Assembly: GCA_002746885.1 (NCBI GenBank) | Contig: PDRS01000006.1 | Span: 124,001 to 188,000 of the forward strand | Source: Candidatus Saccharimonadota bacterium | Lineage (GTDB): Bacteria; Patescibacteriota; Saccharimonadia; Saccharimonadales; UBA4665 | Length of the DNA: 64,000 bases | Direction: 5' to 3' | In this document: in pieces, positions 1-9,452 of the stretch | Layout of the letters: every line of letters starts with the position of its first letter | Numbering within the stretch: position 1 is the first letter of the stretch | The notes under the pieces: model-generated | Seen by the model: only the letters and a program-made list of their open reading frames with translations | The model's database searches: none | What the model was told of the DNA's origin: nothing | Made by a program: the position numbers and the translations under genes

Positions 1-15
1 CCCTCCAAATAGAGC

Positions 16-46
16 ACCTCAAGCGTTGGTTTGAGGTTTTTTATTT
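16..46 (+). terminator. Rho-independent terminator of an upstream gene
   Basis: CCTCAA (17-22) pairs with TTGAGG (31-36) and is followed by six T. It ends a plus-strand gene lying left of the window. Confidence 0.7.
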
Positions 47-150
47 GGTAACGTTCAGCGGGATTCGAGCACACGGCACGCGGCGCGTGCCAGTACCAGA
101 AATCAGGAGCAGCTCGTTTTACTCAGCGAGTTACCTGAGCACCGTGACAA

Positions 151-159
151 TGGTACAAT
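151..159 (+). promoter_or_regulatory. Extended -10 promoter of a leaderless gene
   Basis: TGGTACAAT lies here and the ATG at 167 follows after 7 nt, so transcription should start at or one base before the start codon. The T and A of the -10 box also create a false ATG at 158. Confidence 0.6.
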
Positions 160-166
160 GATGTTG

Positions 167-886
167 ATGTCACTCAAAAAAGTACTCCGCATTGTACTGA
201 TTGTCCTTATTGGATTGCTGGTTATCAATTTTGCAGTGAAATTCATTGGCAACGCGAAAGCAAAGAAAACCATCATCAACGCCCGCCAGGAAGCTAAAAA
301 AGCCATCGACAACGATATCGCCAAAGCATCTCAACTACTGCAACGACTGGGGATAGCCGACCGCCGCATCGCAACATCCGAGCTTGATGTTTGCTACATA
401 CGAGACCAAGCACAAGGCTGGACAATTGCCGGTTGGTATCAAGCCTGTTATTTGCGCTATGTGTACGGGTTTACCACGCCACTCACCCAAGCTGAGATTA
501 GGGATATCCTGAAAGCCGAACCAAAAACAGCAGACTACTTCGGCGAGGCGACAAGCACTCTCTACGGCGAAGAATGTACGGTCTACGAAAAAGATTTTCA
601 GGATTCACTAAGCTACCGCCAAGCAAATTCCGTCGCCAAAGAAAAACGCTGCGGCATTCCAGGCCTCGTGCAAGGCGCTTCGTACCCCATAGGATACCGG
701 AACAACGCCTCAATCAAAGCCTACAGCACGCTGCGCGAAGACGATGTACGCAATTCCCCAGAGGAGGCCGAGAGCCAAGTGTGGCTGACGTTTGAAAGGA
801 GCTATTACAGAGAGCCCGTATCATGCGGCATAGGTTTTTTCTGCAAGAACCCGTCGAAAAGCACGCCGCTACACCCTGATCTATAG
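167..886 (+). CDS. Membrane-anchored protein of unknown function
   Basis: About 239 residues. A hydrophobic N-terminal segment (LRIVLIVLIGLLVINFAV) follows a short basic start and probably anchors the protein with its bulk outside. The rest is hydrophilic with several cysteines that could form disulfides. The ATG at 167 is preferred over those at 158 and 161 because the extended -10 TGGTACAAT ends 7 nt before it, so the upstream ATGs fall in or next to the promoter. No known domain is recognised. The next gene in the same direction codes for a cell-wall hydrolase. Confidence 0.7.
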   Translation: MSLKKVLRIVLIVLIGLLVINFAVKFIGNAKAKKTIINARQEAKKAIDNDIAKASQLLQRLGIADRRIATSELDVCYIRDQAQGWTIAGWYQACYLRYVYGFTTPLTQAEIRDILKAEPKTADYFGEATSTLYGEECTVYEKDFQDSLSYRQANSVAKEKRCGIPGLVQGASYPIGYRNNASIKAYSTLREDDVRNSPEEAESQVWLTFERSYYREPVSCGIGFFCKNPSKSTPLHPDL

Positions 887-1015
887 CCATACCATCGGCA
901 GAGATTTTCTCCGAAAGCCGCTTTTTGAATGATGTTTCGTAAAAACCGCTTGCGGATCGGCGCTTATCGCAGTTGCAATACTTTCGTTGTGCTTTTTTTG
1001 CGAATGTAGTGTATA

Positions 1016-2080
1016 GTGAATGTGTTGTTGTACGGTGAAAAGGACGTGTTGCAAAACAGTAGTTTCGGTTATTTGTATCGCTTTCTCCAAAATGCTCTTT
1101 TGGGTATAGTTTCGCTTTTATTGTTGGCAGCTGTTATTTCTGCGGCGGGAGCGAGGTCGGTTTTTGCGGCCCCCACCACGCCGCGTGCACCGCTTTCGGC
1201 AAGCACAGGCAGCGACTCGGTAAACACCGTGACAGTCGGTTTAGAGCGCGTCGTACAAAACACAAAATACAACTTGCTTCGTGCTGGCGCGTCGGTCTAT
1301 GCGGCCTGCAAAAAGACCACAGACAAAACGGTTTCCGTTAGTCAGGCGACAGGCGTGGGTATGCTTGCGAGCAGTAAAGCTCTTGGGAGCGGAGCTCTGT
1401 ATGCGTGGCGCGGCACTGTCGCTGCTGTCGGCGGCGCCGGAAAAAGTATTGGAAAAACCGTATCGGCTATTGGACATGCTCCGGCAGATTTTGTTCACAA
1501 TGCAACACGAGCAGACACCGTATCTACTTTCATGAAACCAGCAGACAACGACACGCAGATGCCTGTCATCACAAAAACGTCTGCCGCAGCATACGATCAG
1601 CTAGACGAAGCACACCGCCAGAAAATCGCACGTTTTCTGGCGGAGCAGGCAGAAGCAAACCGCGCCCTCCAAGGCACCATTGTCGCAGGCAGCACAAATC
1701 GCGGCGGCTACCCAGCCGCCTGGAACAATGCGCGCCAAGACAGCCTTGTAGATAGTTGGGGCATGTACAATCGAGAGTGCGTCAGTTACGCTGCCTGGAA
1801 AGTTCATCAAACATATGGCAATATGCCCTACTGGGGCGGGGTTGGTAATGCAAACCAATGGCCCCGCAATGCTCGTCGAGCAGGCATACCAACTGGTCGA
1901 ACACCCGCTGTCCATTCTGTTGCGATTTCTCTAAATGGTTACTATGGTCACGCGATGTGGGTCGAAAAAGTCAAAGGCGACATGATATACGTCAGTCAGT
2001 ACAATTGGGACCTGCGCGGCCACTACAGTGAAATGTGGGTAAACAGCCGAAACTTAATCTTCATATATTTTCGTTCATAA
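1016..2080 (+). CDS. CHAP-domain cell-wall amidase/endopeptidase, secreted
   Basis: About 350 residues. A long signal peptide ends near FAAP, followed by an Ala/Gly/Ser-rich stretch. The C-terminal 130 residues form a CHAP (NlpC/P60-like) domain with the catalytic Cys in RECVSYAAW and the catalytic His in YGHAMWVEKV. Such enzymes cut peptidoglycan peptides or the glycan-peptide bond; for this lineage a role in cell division or host attachment is only inference. The start is uncertain: GTG codons at 1016, 1022 and 1046 are in frame, TATAGT (1012-1017) sits on top of the first, and no convincing Shine-Dalgarno site is present. Confidence 0.85.
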   Translation: MNVLLYGEKDVLQNSSFGYLYRFLQNALLGIVSLLLLAAVISAAGARSVFAAPTTPRAPLSASTGSDSVNTVTVGLERVVQNTKYNLLRAGASVYAACKKTTDKTVSVSQATGVGMLASSKALGSGALYAWRGTVAAVGGAGKSIGKTVSAIGHAPADFVHNATRADTVSTFMKPADNDTQMPVITKTSAAAYDQLDEAHRQKIARFLAEQAEANRALQGTIVAGSTNRGGYPAAWNNARQDSLVDSWGMYNRECVSYAAWKVHQTYGNMPYWGGVGNANQWPRNARRAGIPTGRTPAVHSVAISLNGYYGHAMWVEKVKGDMIYVSQYNWDLRGHYSEMWVNSRNLIFIYFRS

Positions 2081-2153
2081 GCGCTGCTTTCTTGGTGGTA
2101 GATGATTTGCCAACTTCTGTAGAGGGGCGTACCATAAAAGTGAAAGGGGAGCT

Positions 2154-3224
2154 ATGAACAAACACAATTTTGGGGCAGGACCCGCTATCCTGCCCGATAC
2201 AGCGTTACAGAACACCGCCAATGCCATTCTTGATCTCGACGAGAGCGGACTTTCACTACTGGAGATATCACACCGCAGCAAGGCGTTTGAGGAAATTGCA
2301 AACGAAGCTGCGGCACTTCTGCATGAAATACTCGACATTCCAAGCGGTTACCGTACGTTATTTCTCGGCGGCGGCGCGAGCACACAGTTCGTCGTAGTAC
2401 CGTATAACTTACTCAACGCCAAAGCAGCGTTTTTAGAAACTGGCGCCTGGGCAAAAAAAGCAGTTGCCGAAGCCGACCATTTTGGCGACGTGGACATTAT
2501 CGCTTCCTCCAGAGACAAAAACTTTACCTACATACCCAAAGGTTACCGTATACCAAGTGACGCCGATTATTTTCACATCACGACAAACAACACCATTTTT
2601 GGTACGCAGCTACATGCCGACCTCGACTCCCCCATACCACTCGTCGCTGATATGTCGTCAGACATTCTCTCTCGCCCGATAGATGTCAGCAAATATGCGC
2701 TCATTTACGGCGGTTGCCAGAAAAACATGGGGCCAGCCGGCGTGTCGTTTGTAATTGTGCGCGAAGATGTACTCGGCAAAGTTGAGCGGCGTATCCCAAC
2801 CATGCTCGATTACCGCACACACGTCGAACATAGTTCGTTGTATAACACGCCGCCAGTCGCCAGTATATTTACTGTGCGCGAAGTTTTGCGGTGGGTGAAA
2901 GCCGAGGGCGGCGTCAACGAAATGCAACGCCGAGCCGAAGAGCGCGCTCAGCTGTTGTACAGCGAAATCGACCGCAATCCACTCTTCAGCGGCACCGCGC
3001 AAACCGAAGATCGTTCACTCATGAACGCATGTTTTGTGATGAACGAAGCGTACAAAGCACGTGAGGAAGACTTTCTGAAATTTGTCGAAAAACGCGGCAT
3101 TGTCGGGCTAAAGGGACACCGTTCAGTCGGCGGCTTCCGAGCTAGCATGTACAATGCACTGCCGCTCACAAGCGTCCAAGAACTAGTAGATTGCATGAGA
3201 TTGTTTGAGGAGGAACACGCATGA
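2154..3224 (+). CDS. serC: Phosphoserine aminotransferase
   Basis: 356 residues, normal length for the class-V PLP aminotransferase SerC, which makes 3-phosphoserine from 3-phosphohydroxypyruvate and glutamate. Diagnostic features are the N-terminal [19 protein letters not shown], the GGGASTQF phosphate-binding stretch and [12 protein letters not shown] with the PLP lysine. A good Shine-Dalgarno (AAAGGGGAGC) precedes the ATG. It overlaps serA by 4 nt (ATGA), so both steps are made together. No serB phosphatase is present in the window. Confidence 0.95.
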   Translation: MNKHNFGAGPAILPDTALQNTANAILDLDESGLSLLEISHRSKAFEEIANEAAALLHEILDIPSGYRTLFLGGGASTQFVVVPYNLLNAKAAFLETGAWAKKAVAEADHFGDVDIIASSRDKNFTYIPKGYRIPSDADYFHITTNNTIFGTQLHADLDSPIPLVADMSSDILSRPIDVSKYALIYGGCQKNMGPAGVSFVIVREDVLGKVERRIPTMLDYRTHVEHSSLYNTPPVASIFTVREVLRWVKAEGGVNEMQRRAEERAQLLYSEIDRNPLFSGTAQTEDRSLMNACFVMNEAYKAREEDFLKFVEKRGIVGLKGHRSVGGFRASMYNALPLTSVQELVDCMRLFEEEHA

Positions 3225-4141
3225 AGATATTACTCGCAACCCAAAAACCATTTTCCAAAGAAGCCGTCGGAGCAATCCGCAAACTGTCAGAAGATGCTGG
3301 CCACGAGCTAGCGGTTCTAGAGGGCTACAAGGAGCAGGCTGATTTTGTACAGTCAGTGCAGGATGTCGAGGCGTTGATTGTGCGCAGCGACAACGTAGAC
3401 AGCACCGTCGTAGATGCCGCACCGAAACTAAAGATCGTGGTACGTGCAGGCGCAGGGTATGACAACGTAGATTTGACAGCTTGCAGCAAAGCAGGTGTTG
3501 TTGTCATGAATACGCCTGGGCAAAACAGCAACGCTGTTGCCGAATTAGCCATTGGTCTCATGATTTACTCGGCTCGCAACTTTTTTTCACCAGGAACTGG
3601 CACGGAGCTTTGCGGCCGTTCGCTCGGGCTGCAAGCTTACGGTAACGTCGGCAAGCTCGTCGCCTCCCACGCGAAAGGCTTAGGCATGAAAGTTTACGCC
3701 TACGATCCGTATGTAAACCGCGAAACCATGCAAGCCGCTGGCGTCGAACCGACGGAAACGCTAGAGGCGCTCTACCGCACCAGCGATTATCTTTCGCTGC
3801 ACATCCCCGCCCTACCCGATACAATTGCTTCGGTGGGCTACGACTTACTGTCGCTTTTACCGCACGGCGCGACATTACTCAATACGGCTCGAAAAGAAAT
3901 CATCGATGAAACTGGCTTACGACAAGCACTGACTGACCGACCCGACCTTTCCTACGTGAGCGATGTCATGCCCGACAATTACCAAGAGCTTCTCGCCGCT
4001 TTCCCAGGCCGCGTGTACGCCACTCCGAAAAAAATGGGCGCAGAAACTGCCGAGGCAAATGAAAATGCCGGTCGAGCCGCCATACAGCAAATAGCCAAGT
4101 TTTTTGCCTCTGGCGACACCACATTCCAAGTAAATAAGTGA
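3221..4141 (+). CDS. serA: D-3-phosphoglycerate dehydrogenase, short form
   Basis: 306 residues, lacking the C-terminal ACT regulatory domain. It oxidises 3-phosphoglycerate to 3-phosphohydroxypyruvate, the substrate of the preceding serC. The NAD-binding loop reads [11 protein letters not shown], and [12 protein letters not shown] and NTARKEII match the family. Where most D-2-hydroxyacid dehydrogenases have the catalytic His in PHIGA, this protein has [12 protein letters not shown]. As I recall, that motif is shared by a Bacteroidetes-type SerA branch usually linked to serC, so it is probably a subfamily trait and not a dead enzyme. Confidence 0.9.
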   Translation: MKILLATQKPFSKEAVGAIRKLSEDAGHELAVLEGYKEQADFVQSVQDVEALIVRSDNVDSTVVDAAPKLKIVVRAGAGYDNVDLTACSKAGVVVMNTPGQNSNAVAELAIGLMIYSARNFFSPGTGTELCGRSLGLQAYGNVGKLVASHAKGLGMKVYAYDPYVNRETMQAAGVEPTETLEALYRTSDYLSLHIPALPDTIASVGYDLLSLLPHGATLLNTARKEIIDETGLRQALTDRPDLSYVSDVMPDNYQELLAAFPGRVYATPKKMGAETAEANENAGRAAIQQIAKFFASGDTTFQVNK

Positions 4142-4180
4142 GTGATTAACTACGCGGCTTTGCCGAATAATTTTTCATCG

Positions 4181-4669
4181 TTATTTGTGATGCTTTTTGT
4201 GCACCTGCGGCTTCCAGCGGGTCACAAAAAGGTATAAAACCGTCACTCCAGCGCCAAGAATAACAAACGCCGTCTGTAGGTTATCGAGTTGACGCCAGAG
4301 CTCAGTTGCACGTATCGTTGACTGTTGTCCAGCGCTCAAATATGGCACCGCAAACAACGCAAGTAAACAACCCGCTGTCATTGCTGCTGCCAGGCTGAGT
4401 AACGAGTTTGTTCCGCGCATTTTCTTCCGACTCAGTAAAATCGTTAGGACAACGGGCACAATGAGCAACGTAAGCTGAGTCCACTGCATGGTCGCGAGCG
4501 GGCTTGTCCGGTTTGCGCTCGAAATAACACTGCTCGCATCGCCTGCAACGTACATTGCGAGTACACTACCCAAACAAACACCCAAAAACACGAGCACGCC
4601 ATTACTTCTCAGAAACAGGGTTGCCACGGGCGGTACAAAAACAAGACCGGCAAGTAAAACTAGTTCCAT
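4181..4669 (-). CDS. Four-helix membrane protein of unknown function
   Basis: About 162 residues with four hydrophobic segments and a short basic tail. The ATG at 4669 (MELVLLAG) is chosen because the extended -10 TGGTATAGT (4676-4681 plus upstream TGG) ends 6 nt before it, implying a leaderless mRNA. The earlier in-frame codons would lie inside the promoter. No family recognised. Confidence 0.65.
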   Translation of the reverse strand: MELVLLAGLVFVPPVATLFLRSNGVLVFLGVCLGSVLAMYVAGDASSVISSANRTSPLATMQWTQLTLLIVPVVLTILLSRKKMRGTNSLLSLAAAMTAGCLLALFAVPYLSAGQQSTIRATELWRQLDNLQTAFVILGAGVTVLYLFVTRWKPQVHKKHHK

Positions 4670-4730
4670 ATGCCCACTATACCACAAGCGCTTTGCCGCA
4701 CTGCTACGTTTTCAAGCAACAAAACGTTAC

Positions 4731-5168
4731 TCAAAAATCAAGTTTCTGGCCGTTTTTTACACCCGAACGAGCGGCTTCGCCTGCGCGCAGTTCAACCACG
4801 TACTGGGCGGGCTTTGCCGGACAAAATGATTTCGGAAACGTTTTAGGCGAGAGGTTTGGCTCGACATGCACTACCTGCTTTGCGGCATTAAGCCATATGA
4901 TGTCTATGGAAAATTGCATATTTTTCATCCAAAAACAACGCACCGCTTCGCGCTCAAACACAAACAGCATGCCTTCGTTCCGAGCCATATCTCGTCTGCC
5001 GCCAAGACCTTTTGAGCGCGCTTCATCGTTTGCCGCCACAGTGAGTGTATAGTACTGCCCGCCAACAGTCAGTACGTTTTGAGGAACGCTAAAAACATGA
5101 ACAATACTGAAAATAATAACGCAAACAACCAACACAAAGGTACTGCGAAAAATGATCCTATGGTCCAT
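4731..5168 (-). CDS. DUF192 family secreted/lipid-facing protein
   Basis: 145 residues. One N-terminal transmembrane or signal segment is followed by a DUF192 domain: GLGGRRDMARNEGMLFVF, FWMKNMQFSIDIIWL and the C-terminal VVELRAGEAARSGVKNGQ all match this widespread family of about 120 residues. Function is not established. A -10-like TAGACT preceded by TGC lies 7 nt before the ATG, suggesting a leaderless mRNA. It is convergent with serA across the small membrane-protein gene. Confidence 0.85.
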   Translation of the reverse strand: MDHRIIFRSTFVLVVCVIIFSIVHVFSVPQNVLTVGGQYYTLTVAANDEARSKGLGGRRDMARNEGMLFVFEREAVRCFWMKNMQFSIDIIWLNAAKQVVHVEPNLSPKTFPKSFCPAKPAQYVVELRAGEAARSGVKNGQKLDF

Positions 5169-5219
5169 TCATACTAGTCTAGCACCGTATTGCGCGTTGG
5201 GGGCTGAATGAATATATTC

Positions 5220-6596
5220 TTAGCTTGCTATTCCAAAAGTGTTTTTGACGGCTTGCACTAGGTGCTGAGTCTTCATACTGAGGTCGTCTGCGTTCATACT
5301 GCGGCCAAGTTTCATGATTTTTAGAATACGCTTGCCCCTGCCGATTGTTTCGCCTTCACTGAACCGCGAAAAAATGAGCATCGTGTCTTCTGTTTTACAC
5401 TCTGCGAGCGAGAAACCCTCTTTGACAAATTCCACTCGGTTTCCTACCAACTTATACACACCTGGCTTAATGCTTTTCTTAAGAACGATGTCTTCGTTTG
5501 TTTGGTTGTTGAGTATGAGCAAAGAGGCCGGCTTTTTATACTTTGCGACACTTGGCAATGCCTCCGTATCCGTCACTTCGTAGCGATAGTTTCCAAGCTC
5601 AAGAGTATGCAGCAACATAAACGGAATCTTGCCATTCATCATCTGCATATCGCTAATGATATGCGAGTAGCCCGTGAGACGAGCATTTATTTCTATGGCG
5701 TAGACTTCATTTTCCGGCGTAACGATGAGATCAACACCAAAAATACCCTTATAGCCATGGCTTCCAAGTTCAGAGCCAATGACAGATGCGATTTCTTGCG
5801 CTTGGTGCTGAACGATGTCTGGGTAATCGTCTCCGATTTCTCCTCCGCACCAGCGTGTGGCACCTTTGATCTTTGGGTTGCAAAGATGCGGACTGTCAAC
5901 GAGTTGGCGCTGTATACCTCCGCTAAATATGCCGTACTTTGTTATGCACACCTGTATACTCGACACTGTCCCTTGCACAAATTGAGACGCTACAACGGTT
6001 CGCCCTTGCGAATATTTCTTAAGTGATTGAACTGCTTCAACATAATCGTCATGATTATGGATAGCGTAGCTCCCCTTTGAACCAAACGATTCTTCGTCCT
6101 GGAGCATAAAAGAACCTCCGAAACGCTCGCGCAGCTCACTGTAGGATGCTGCTTTGTCGAGTTGATTCATGTACTTAATCTCGTATTCGGGTACACGAAT
6201 GAGATCAGAGAATTCATCACGAAAATACCGTTTATTCTCATAGGCATGCGCAATGGTAGGCGAATTCATGAGAAACGCTAGCGGATTGATTTTGTATGGC
6301 GGATCCAATGGCGAATACAGCAGATACTTACGCTTTGAGTCCTCTGCGAATAGCTCGACAAACTTGCGCGTATTGACATAGCGCTTGACGGTTTCCTCTA
6401 GTTTGTTGTGTTTCAGGTTAAGCGAAGATGCATATCCACGCAACGGAACATTTTCGAGCCACGGCTGCTTACGCGGTGTGATAATGCGGAAGTCATCAAA
6501 AAGCCTGTCGAGTATAAGAAAATTATACGGATCAAGACTGACCACCCCAATGGGGCGAGATACATTGTAATCAATTGCAAGCTTGTGTTTAACCAT
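5220..6596 (-). CDS. ATP-grasp ligase-like protein
   Basis: 458 residues. The middle has an ATP-grasp fold: FGSKGSYAIHN (ATP-binding glycine loop), then FGVDLIVTPENEVYAIEINA with the Asp/Glu/Asn metal ligands near residues 285-305. Such enzymes activate a carboxylate with ATP and join it to an amine or thiol; the substrates here are unknown. It starts 8 nt after the stop of 6605-7807, so the two are almost certainly co-transcribed. That neighbour carries a cyclotransferase-like motif, hinting at peptide or amino-acid conjugate chemistry, which is inference. Confidence 0.8.
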   Translation of the reverse strand: MVKHKLAIDYNVSRPIGVVSLDPYNFLILDRLFDDFRIITPRKQPWLENVPLRGYASSLNLKHNKLEETVKRYVNTRKFVELFAEDSKRKYLLYSPLDPPYKINPLAFLMNSPTIAHAYENKRYFRDEFSDLIRVPEYEIKYMNQLDKAASYSELRERFGGSFMLQDEESFGSKGSYAIHNHDDYVEAVQSLKKYSQGRTVVASQFVQGTVSSIQVCITKYGIFSGGIQRQLVDSPHLCNPKIKGATRWCGGEIGDDYPDIVQHQAQEIASVIGSELGSHGYKGIFGVDLIVTPENEVYAIEINARLTGYSHIISDMQMMNGKIPFMLLHTLELGNYRYEVTDTEALPSVAKYKKPASLLILNNQTNEDIVLKKSIKPGVYKLVGNRVEFVKEGFSLAECKTEDTMLIFSRFSEGETIGRGKRILKIMKLGRSMNADDLSMKTQHLVQAVKNTFGIAS

Positions 6597-6604
6597 ATTA
6601 TGCC

Positions 6605-7807
6605 TTATGTTACTTTCTCAATTCTATACGAATTGTCACCAATCTTCACCTTTCTCCACACGACTCCCCCTACGCTACACGCCCCATCATGCGACCATTC
6701 GACTGGCCCATCTAGGATTTCCGCGCCAATCCGCCGGGCGATTTCAGTCGTAGCCCTGCGTCGAATCTCTACCGCCGGATCGGCAGTTTTACGCGCGCGC
6801 CGGAGAGCCTCTGCTTCCGTCATATCCGGATCTTCCTGGCGTAACTGGTTTGCCCTATCAGTTATTTGCTGTGCCGTCGGCCGTATTTTGGCGAGATGTT
6901 CTTCCGCGAGATGAAGTATTTCTGGCGTATGACCAGATGCTTGCACGCTTCCCAAAGCTGCTCGACCAACATAGTTATCATTTGCGTCAGGAAATGAAAA
7001 CTGTATACTAGCGCCTTGCGCTGCTAATGCAGCACGAACCTTTTCTTGGCGATCTTTTTTGGTGGCTAGCAGGACTCCTGTGTTTGCTTCAGCTAGTGCC
7101 CGCGGATCATGGATGCCTATGGACTCGCCTCCAATGGAAAGCATATACTCTACCGCTTCTTCCGCACTAACGCCGCCATCTGCCCCTCTCCCATCAACTG
7201 CAACCTCAAGAGGCAGTCCGTTACGGTAAAGAATCCGCGAATCGCTTGCAACATATGCAAATGCACGCATTGTGCCAGCGTCTGTCGTGGCGGTTATTGG
7301 CACCAAATGATATGTGGCTCCTTCTGTAGTATGCATAATACCCAGCTGCTCTATAGTAAGATACTGTAGAAACACTTCAGATTGCCTATCCTCGGCTTCA
7401 GGTCCGCTATACAATTCTGCAAATACTGAACCGTTTTGACTGGGTGCCCCATGCCAAGCAATCACGGCACCATGGATTACGGCTCTTTCGTTTGGTATAA
7501 CTTGAGTATACGGCTCCATACCTTGGCCATAACGACTCATCTTTCGCGCCAGCTGATATGGACTTGCATTTGAACCGTAGCCAACAATCGGTACGCGCTC
7601 TGCGAGCAAGGGAAGCTCCCTGTCGCCAAGATATTCGTCTACGCGCCGAACGAAATTTGCATGAGAACCATCTATCAGCGTAACCTCGGACCCATCGGTT
7701 ACATAGCTTGTTTCTGGACGCCGATACGGGTACTCTAACACGGCTGCGCTAGAGCGGGCTTCAGGTGCAAAATCGCTAACGGGGGTAGCTATACATTCAG
7801 TAGACAT
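6605..7807 (-). CDS. Unknown protein with gamma-glutamylcyclotransferase-like motif
   Basis: 400 residues. VGYGSNASPYQLARKM near residue 72 resembles the YGSN substrate loop of GGCT-like cyclotransferases, followed by a typical beta-rich stretch (AVIHGAVIAWHG, GSVFAELYS). The C-terminal third is charged and helical with no recognised domain. The start is supported by a promoter: TTGCAT (7837-7842), 17 nt, TAGTAT (7814-7819), then 6 nt to the ATG, so the mRNA is probably leaderless. It is first in a two-gene operon with the ATP-grasp gene. The GGCT assignment rests on one motif. Confidence 0.6.
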   Translation of the reverse strand: MSTECIATPVSDFAPEARSSAAVLEYPYRRPETSYVTDGSEVTLIDGSHANFVRRVDEYLGDRELPLLAERVPIVGYGSNASPYQLARKMSRYGQGMEPYTQVIPNERAVIHGAVIAWHGAPSQNGSVFAELYSGPEAEDRQSEVFLQYLTIEQLGIMHTTEGATYHLVPITATTDAGTMRAFAYVASDSRILYRNGLPLEVAVDGRGADGGVSAEEAVEYMLSIGGESIGIHDPRALAEANTGVLLATKKDRQEKVRAALAAQGASIQFSFPDANDNYVGRAALGSVQASGHTPEILHLAEEHLAKIRPTAQQITDRANQLRQEDPDMTEAEALRRARKTADPAVEIRRRATTEIARRIGAEILDGPVEWSHDGACSVGGVVWRKVKIGDNSYRIEKVT

Positions 7808-7848
7808 TATTACATACTAGCATTATTTTGCTAATTATGCAATATTAT

Positions 7849-7962
7849 TTATTGAGCGGTTTGGACTTTTTTATAAATGAGATAGATGACCAGGGCAAGC
7901 AGTATCAGGATAAGAAGCTCCATGAGTATTATGCCGCGCTGATCGCGCTTACGTTTGTTCAT
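7849..7962 (-). CDS. Possible 37-residue membrane peptide
   Basis: An open frame starts at ATG (7960-7962) and ends at TAA (7849-7851). It codes for a basic start (MNKRKRDQRG), one very hydrophobic helix (LLILILLALVIYLIY) and a short polar tail. No strong ribosome site was found. It lies just upstream of the ATP-grasp operon on the same strand. A short membrane protein is plausible from composition alone. Confidence 0.35.
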   Translation of the reverse strand: MNKRKRDQRGIILMELLILILLALVIYLIYKKVQTAQ

Positions 7963-8167
7963 TTACTGCTATTATCGCTTGTTTGCTAGTGTTTGTGAAG
8001 TGGTAAAAAACTTTTGCGTCTTTTAAAAAGCATTTGCGGAAGCAAACCGTCTGCTGACATTTGGTTTCTTCCCGCGCATTTTCCGAAAACCATCCCGTCG
8101 AAACCTCTTTACACTCTCACTTAAACCCACTCTTCTCTTTCCCTCTCTACATACATCCCCCAAAACA

Positions 8168-8213
8168 AATTCATAACAAAAGTGTCGCGATTGCGATGTT
8201 TTTGTTATGAATT
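8168..8213 (-). terminator. Long hairpin downstream of dnaJ
   Basis: Two 21-nt arms around the loop GATT pair along their whole length. As plus-strand RNA the stem has three G-U wobbles; the minus-strand RNA has mismatches there. It begins 38 nt after the dnaJ stop and probably ends or stabilises that mRNA. The remaining gene-free stretch (7963-8167) holds only a pyrimidine-rich tract at about 8100-8160. Confidence 0.55.
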
Positions 8214-8250
8214 CACGAACAAGAATTGGGTATAGTTTTTGGTGGCTTGT

Positions 8251-9363
8251 TTAGAAAAAGCTGCGTTTTGGCGGTTCCTTGCGAAAGGCCTCGAGCAACT
8301 CTTGTTGTTGCTTGGAAAGTTTGGTGGGCGTGTCGACAATTATCGTGACAATGTGAGCCCCGCGAGCCTCGTTGCGCAGGTGCGGTACACCGTGCCCACT
8401 GAGCTTAAAGTCGCTGCCGCTTTGCGTGCCAGCTGGAATTTTCATGCGCACCATACCGTCGACTGTTTCGACGTCTATTTCCGTTCCAAGGGCAGCATCT
8501 ACCATGCTCACATGTTCATCGGAAAGAATAAGATCGCCTTCACGCGTAAATTTCTTGTGTGCTTTGACGCGTATGTGGACGTACAAGTCTCCCTTCGGTC
8601 CGTTTGCGGTCGCTTCGCCGTGTTCGCGCAGACGAATCGTAGCGCCATCATCTATGCCCGCAGGGATCTTTAGCTCTACCGTTTGCGTTTGTCTTTGGGT
8701 GCCTTTGCCGCGGCAGAGCGAGCAAGTCTTTTCTGGTTTTTTACCCTTACCCTGGCAGGCTGGACAAATAGCTGCCTGCTGAATATTGCCAAAAATTGTG
8801 CGCACCGCCTGTACGACCTGCCCTCGTCCTTCGCAGGTGTCGCATTTGACGAGCTCATGGCCAGGTTCGGCTGTTGTTCCCTTGCAGTGCTCGCAGGTGT
8901 CCTCAAGATTCAGACGCAGCTTTGCTTCTGTTCCGAACACCGCCTCTTCAAAACTAATTTCTACTTTTGTTTCGACATCTTTGCCGCGTGCCTGCCGCTG
9001 ACTACCGCGTGACGCACCGCCACCGAAGAAGCTGCCAAATATGTCTCCAAGCCCAAGATCGCCAAAATCAAAATTGACGTTTTGACCGCTCCATTCACCG
9101 CCAAAACCACCAAACGGATTACCTCCTGGCCCGCCGCCGCTCGCACCCCCAACTCCGGCATGGCCAAATTGGTCGTAACGCTGACGTTTGGATTGGTCTT
9201 TTAGGACTTCGTAGGCTTCGTTGACTTCTTTGAATTTAGCTTCATCGCCGCCCTGTTTGTCAGGGTGCAGCTCAATCGCCTTTTGACGAAAGGCTTTTTT
9301 TATCTCATCGGCACTGGCATTTTTTTCAACACCAAGCACTTCATAGTAATCTCGCTGTGACAT
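8251..9363 (-). CDS. dnaJ: Chaperone DnaJ (Hsp40)
   Basis: 370 residues, complete. The J domain has the HPD motif ([10 protein letters not shown]) that stimulates DnaK ATPase. A Gly/Phe-rich linker (about 75-120) is followed by four CxxCxGxG zinc motifs ([30 protein letters not shown]) and the substrate-binding C-terminal domains. It is separated from dnaK by two small membrane/LysM genes. The promoter (TAGACT, 17 nt, TACAAT) lies inside a CIRCE-like operator and the -10 is 7 nt from the ATG, so the mRNA should be leaderless and HrcA-repressed. Confidence 0.97.
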   Translation of the reverse strand: MSQRDYYEVLGVEKNASADEIKKAFRQKAIELHPDKQGGDEAKFKEVNEAYEVLKDQSKRQRYDQFGHAGVGGASGGGPGGNPFGGFGGEWSGQNVNFDFGDLGLGDIFGSFFGGGASRGSQRQARGKDVETKVEISFEEAVFGTEAKLRLNLEDTCEHCKGTTAEPGHELVKCDTCEGRGQVVQAVRTIFGNIQQAAICPACQGKGKKPEKTCSLCRGKGTQRQTQTVELKIPAGIDDGATIRLREHGEATANGPKGDLYVHIRVKAHKKFTREGDLILSDEHVSMVDAALGTEIDVETVDGMVRMKIPAGTQSGSDFKLSGHGVPHLRNEARGAHIVTIIVDTPTKLSKQQQELLEAFRKEPPKRSFF

Positions 9364-9381
9364 TAGTACGATTGTACGCTT

Positions 9382-9408
9382 TTGGCACTCAAAAGTCTAG
9401 AGTGCCAG
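9382..9408 (-). promoter_or_regulatory. CIRCE-like operator of dnaJ
   Basis: TTGGCACTC, 9 nt, GAGTGCCAG: one symmetric change in each arm from the consensus TTAGCACTC-N9-GAGTGCTAA. On the minus strand the 9-nt spacer starts with the -35 (TAGACT) and the -10 TACAAT is at 9371-9376, so HrcA binding would block RNA polymerase. Confidence 0.85.
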
Positions 9409-9452
9409 TGCGCCATCTCACTCGAAAAACACTTGCACGCGCTTAGCTGACC

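Noticed and set aside
158..169. ATG codons at 158 and 161 as gene start
   Set aside because: 158 overlaps the -10 box and 161 lies before the expected transcription start.
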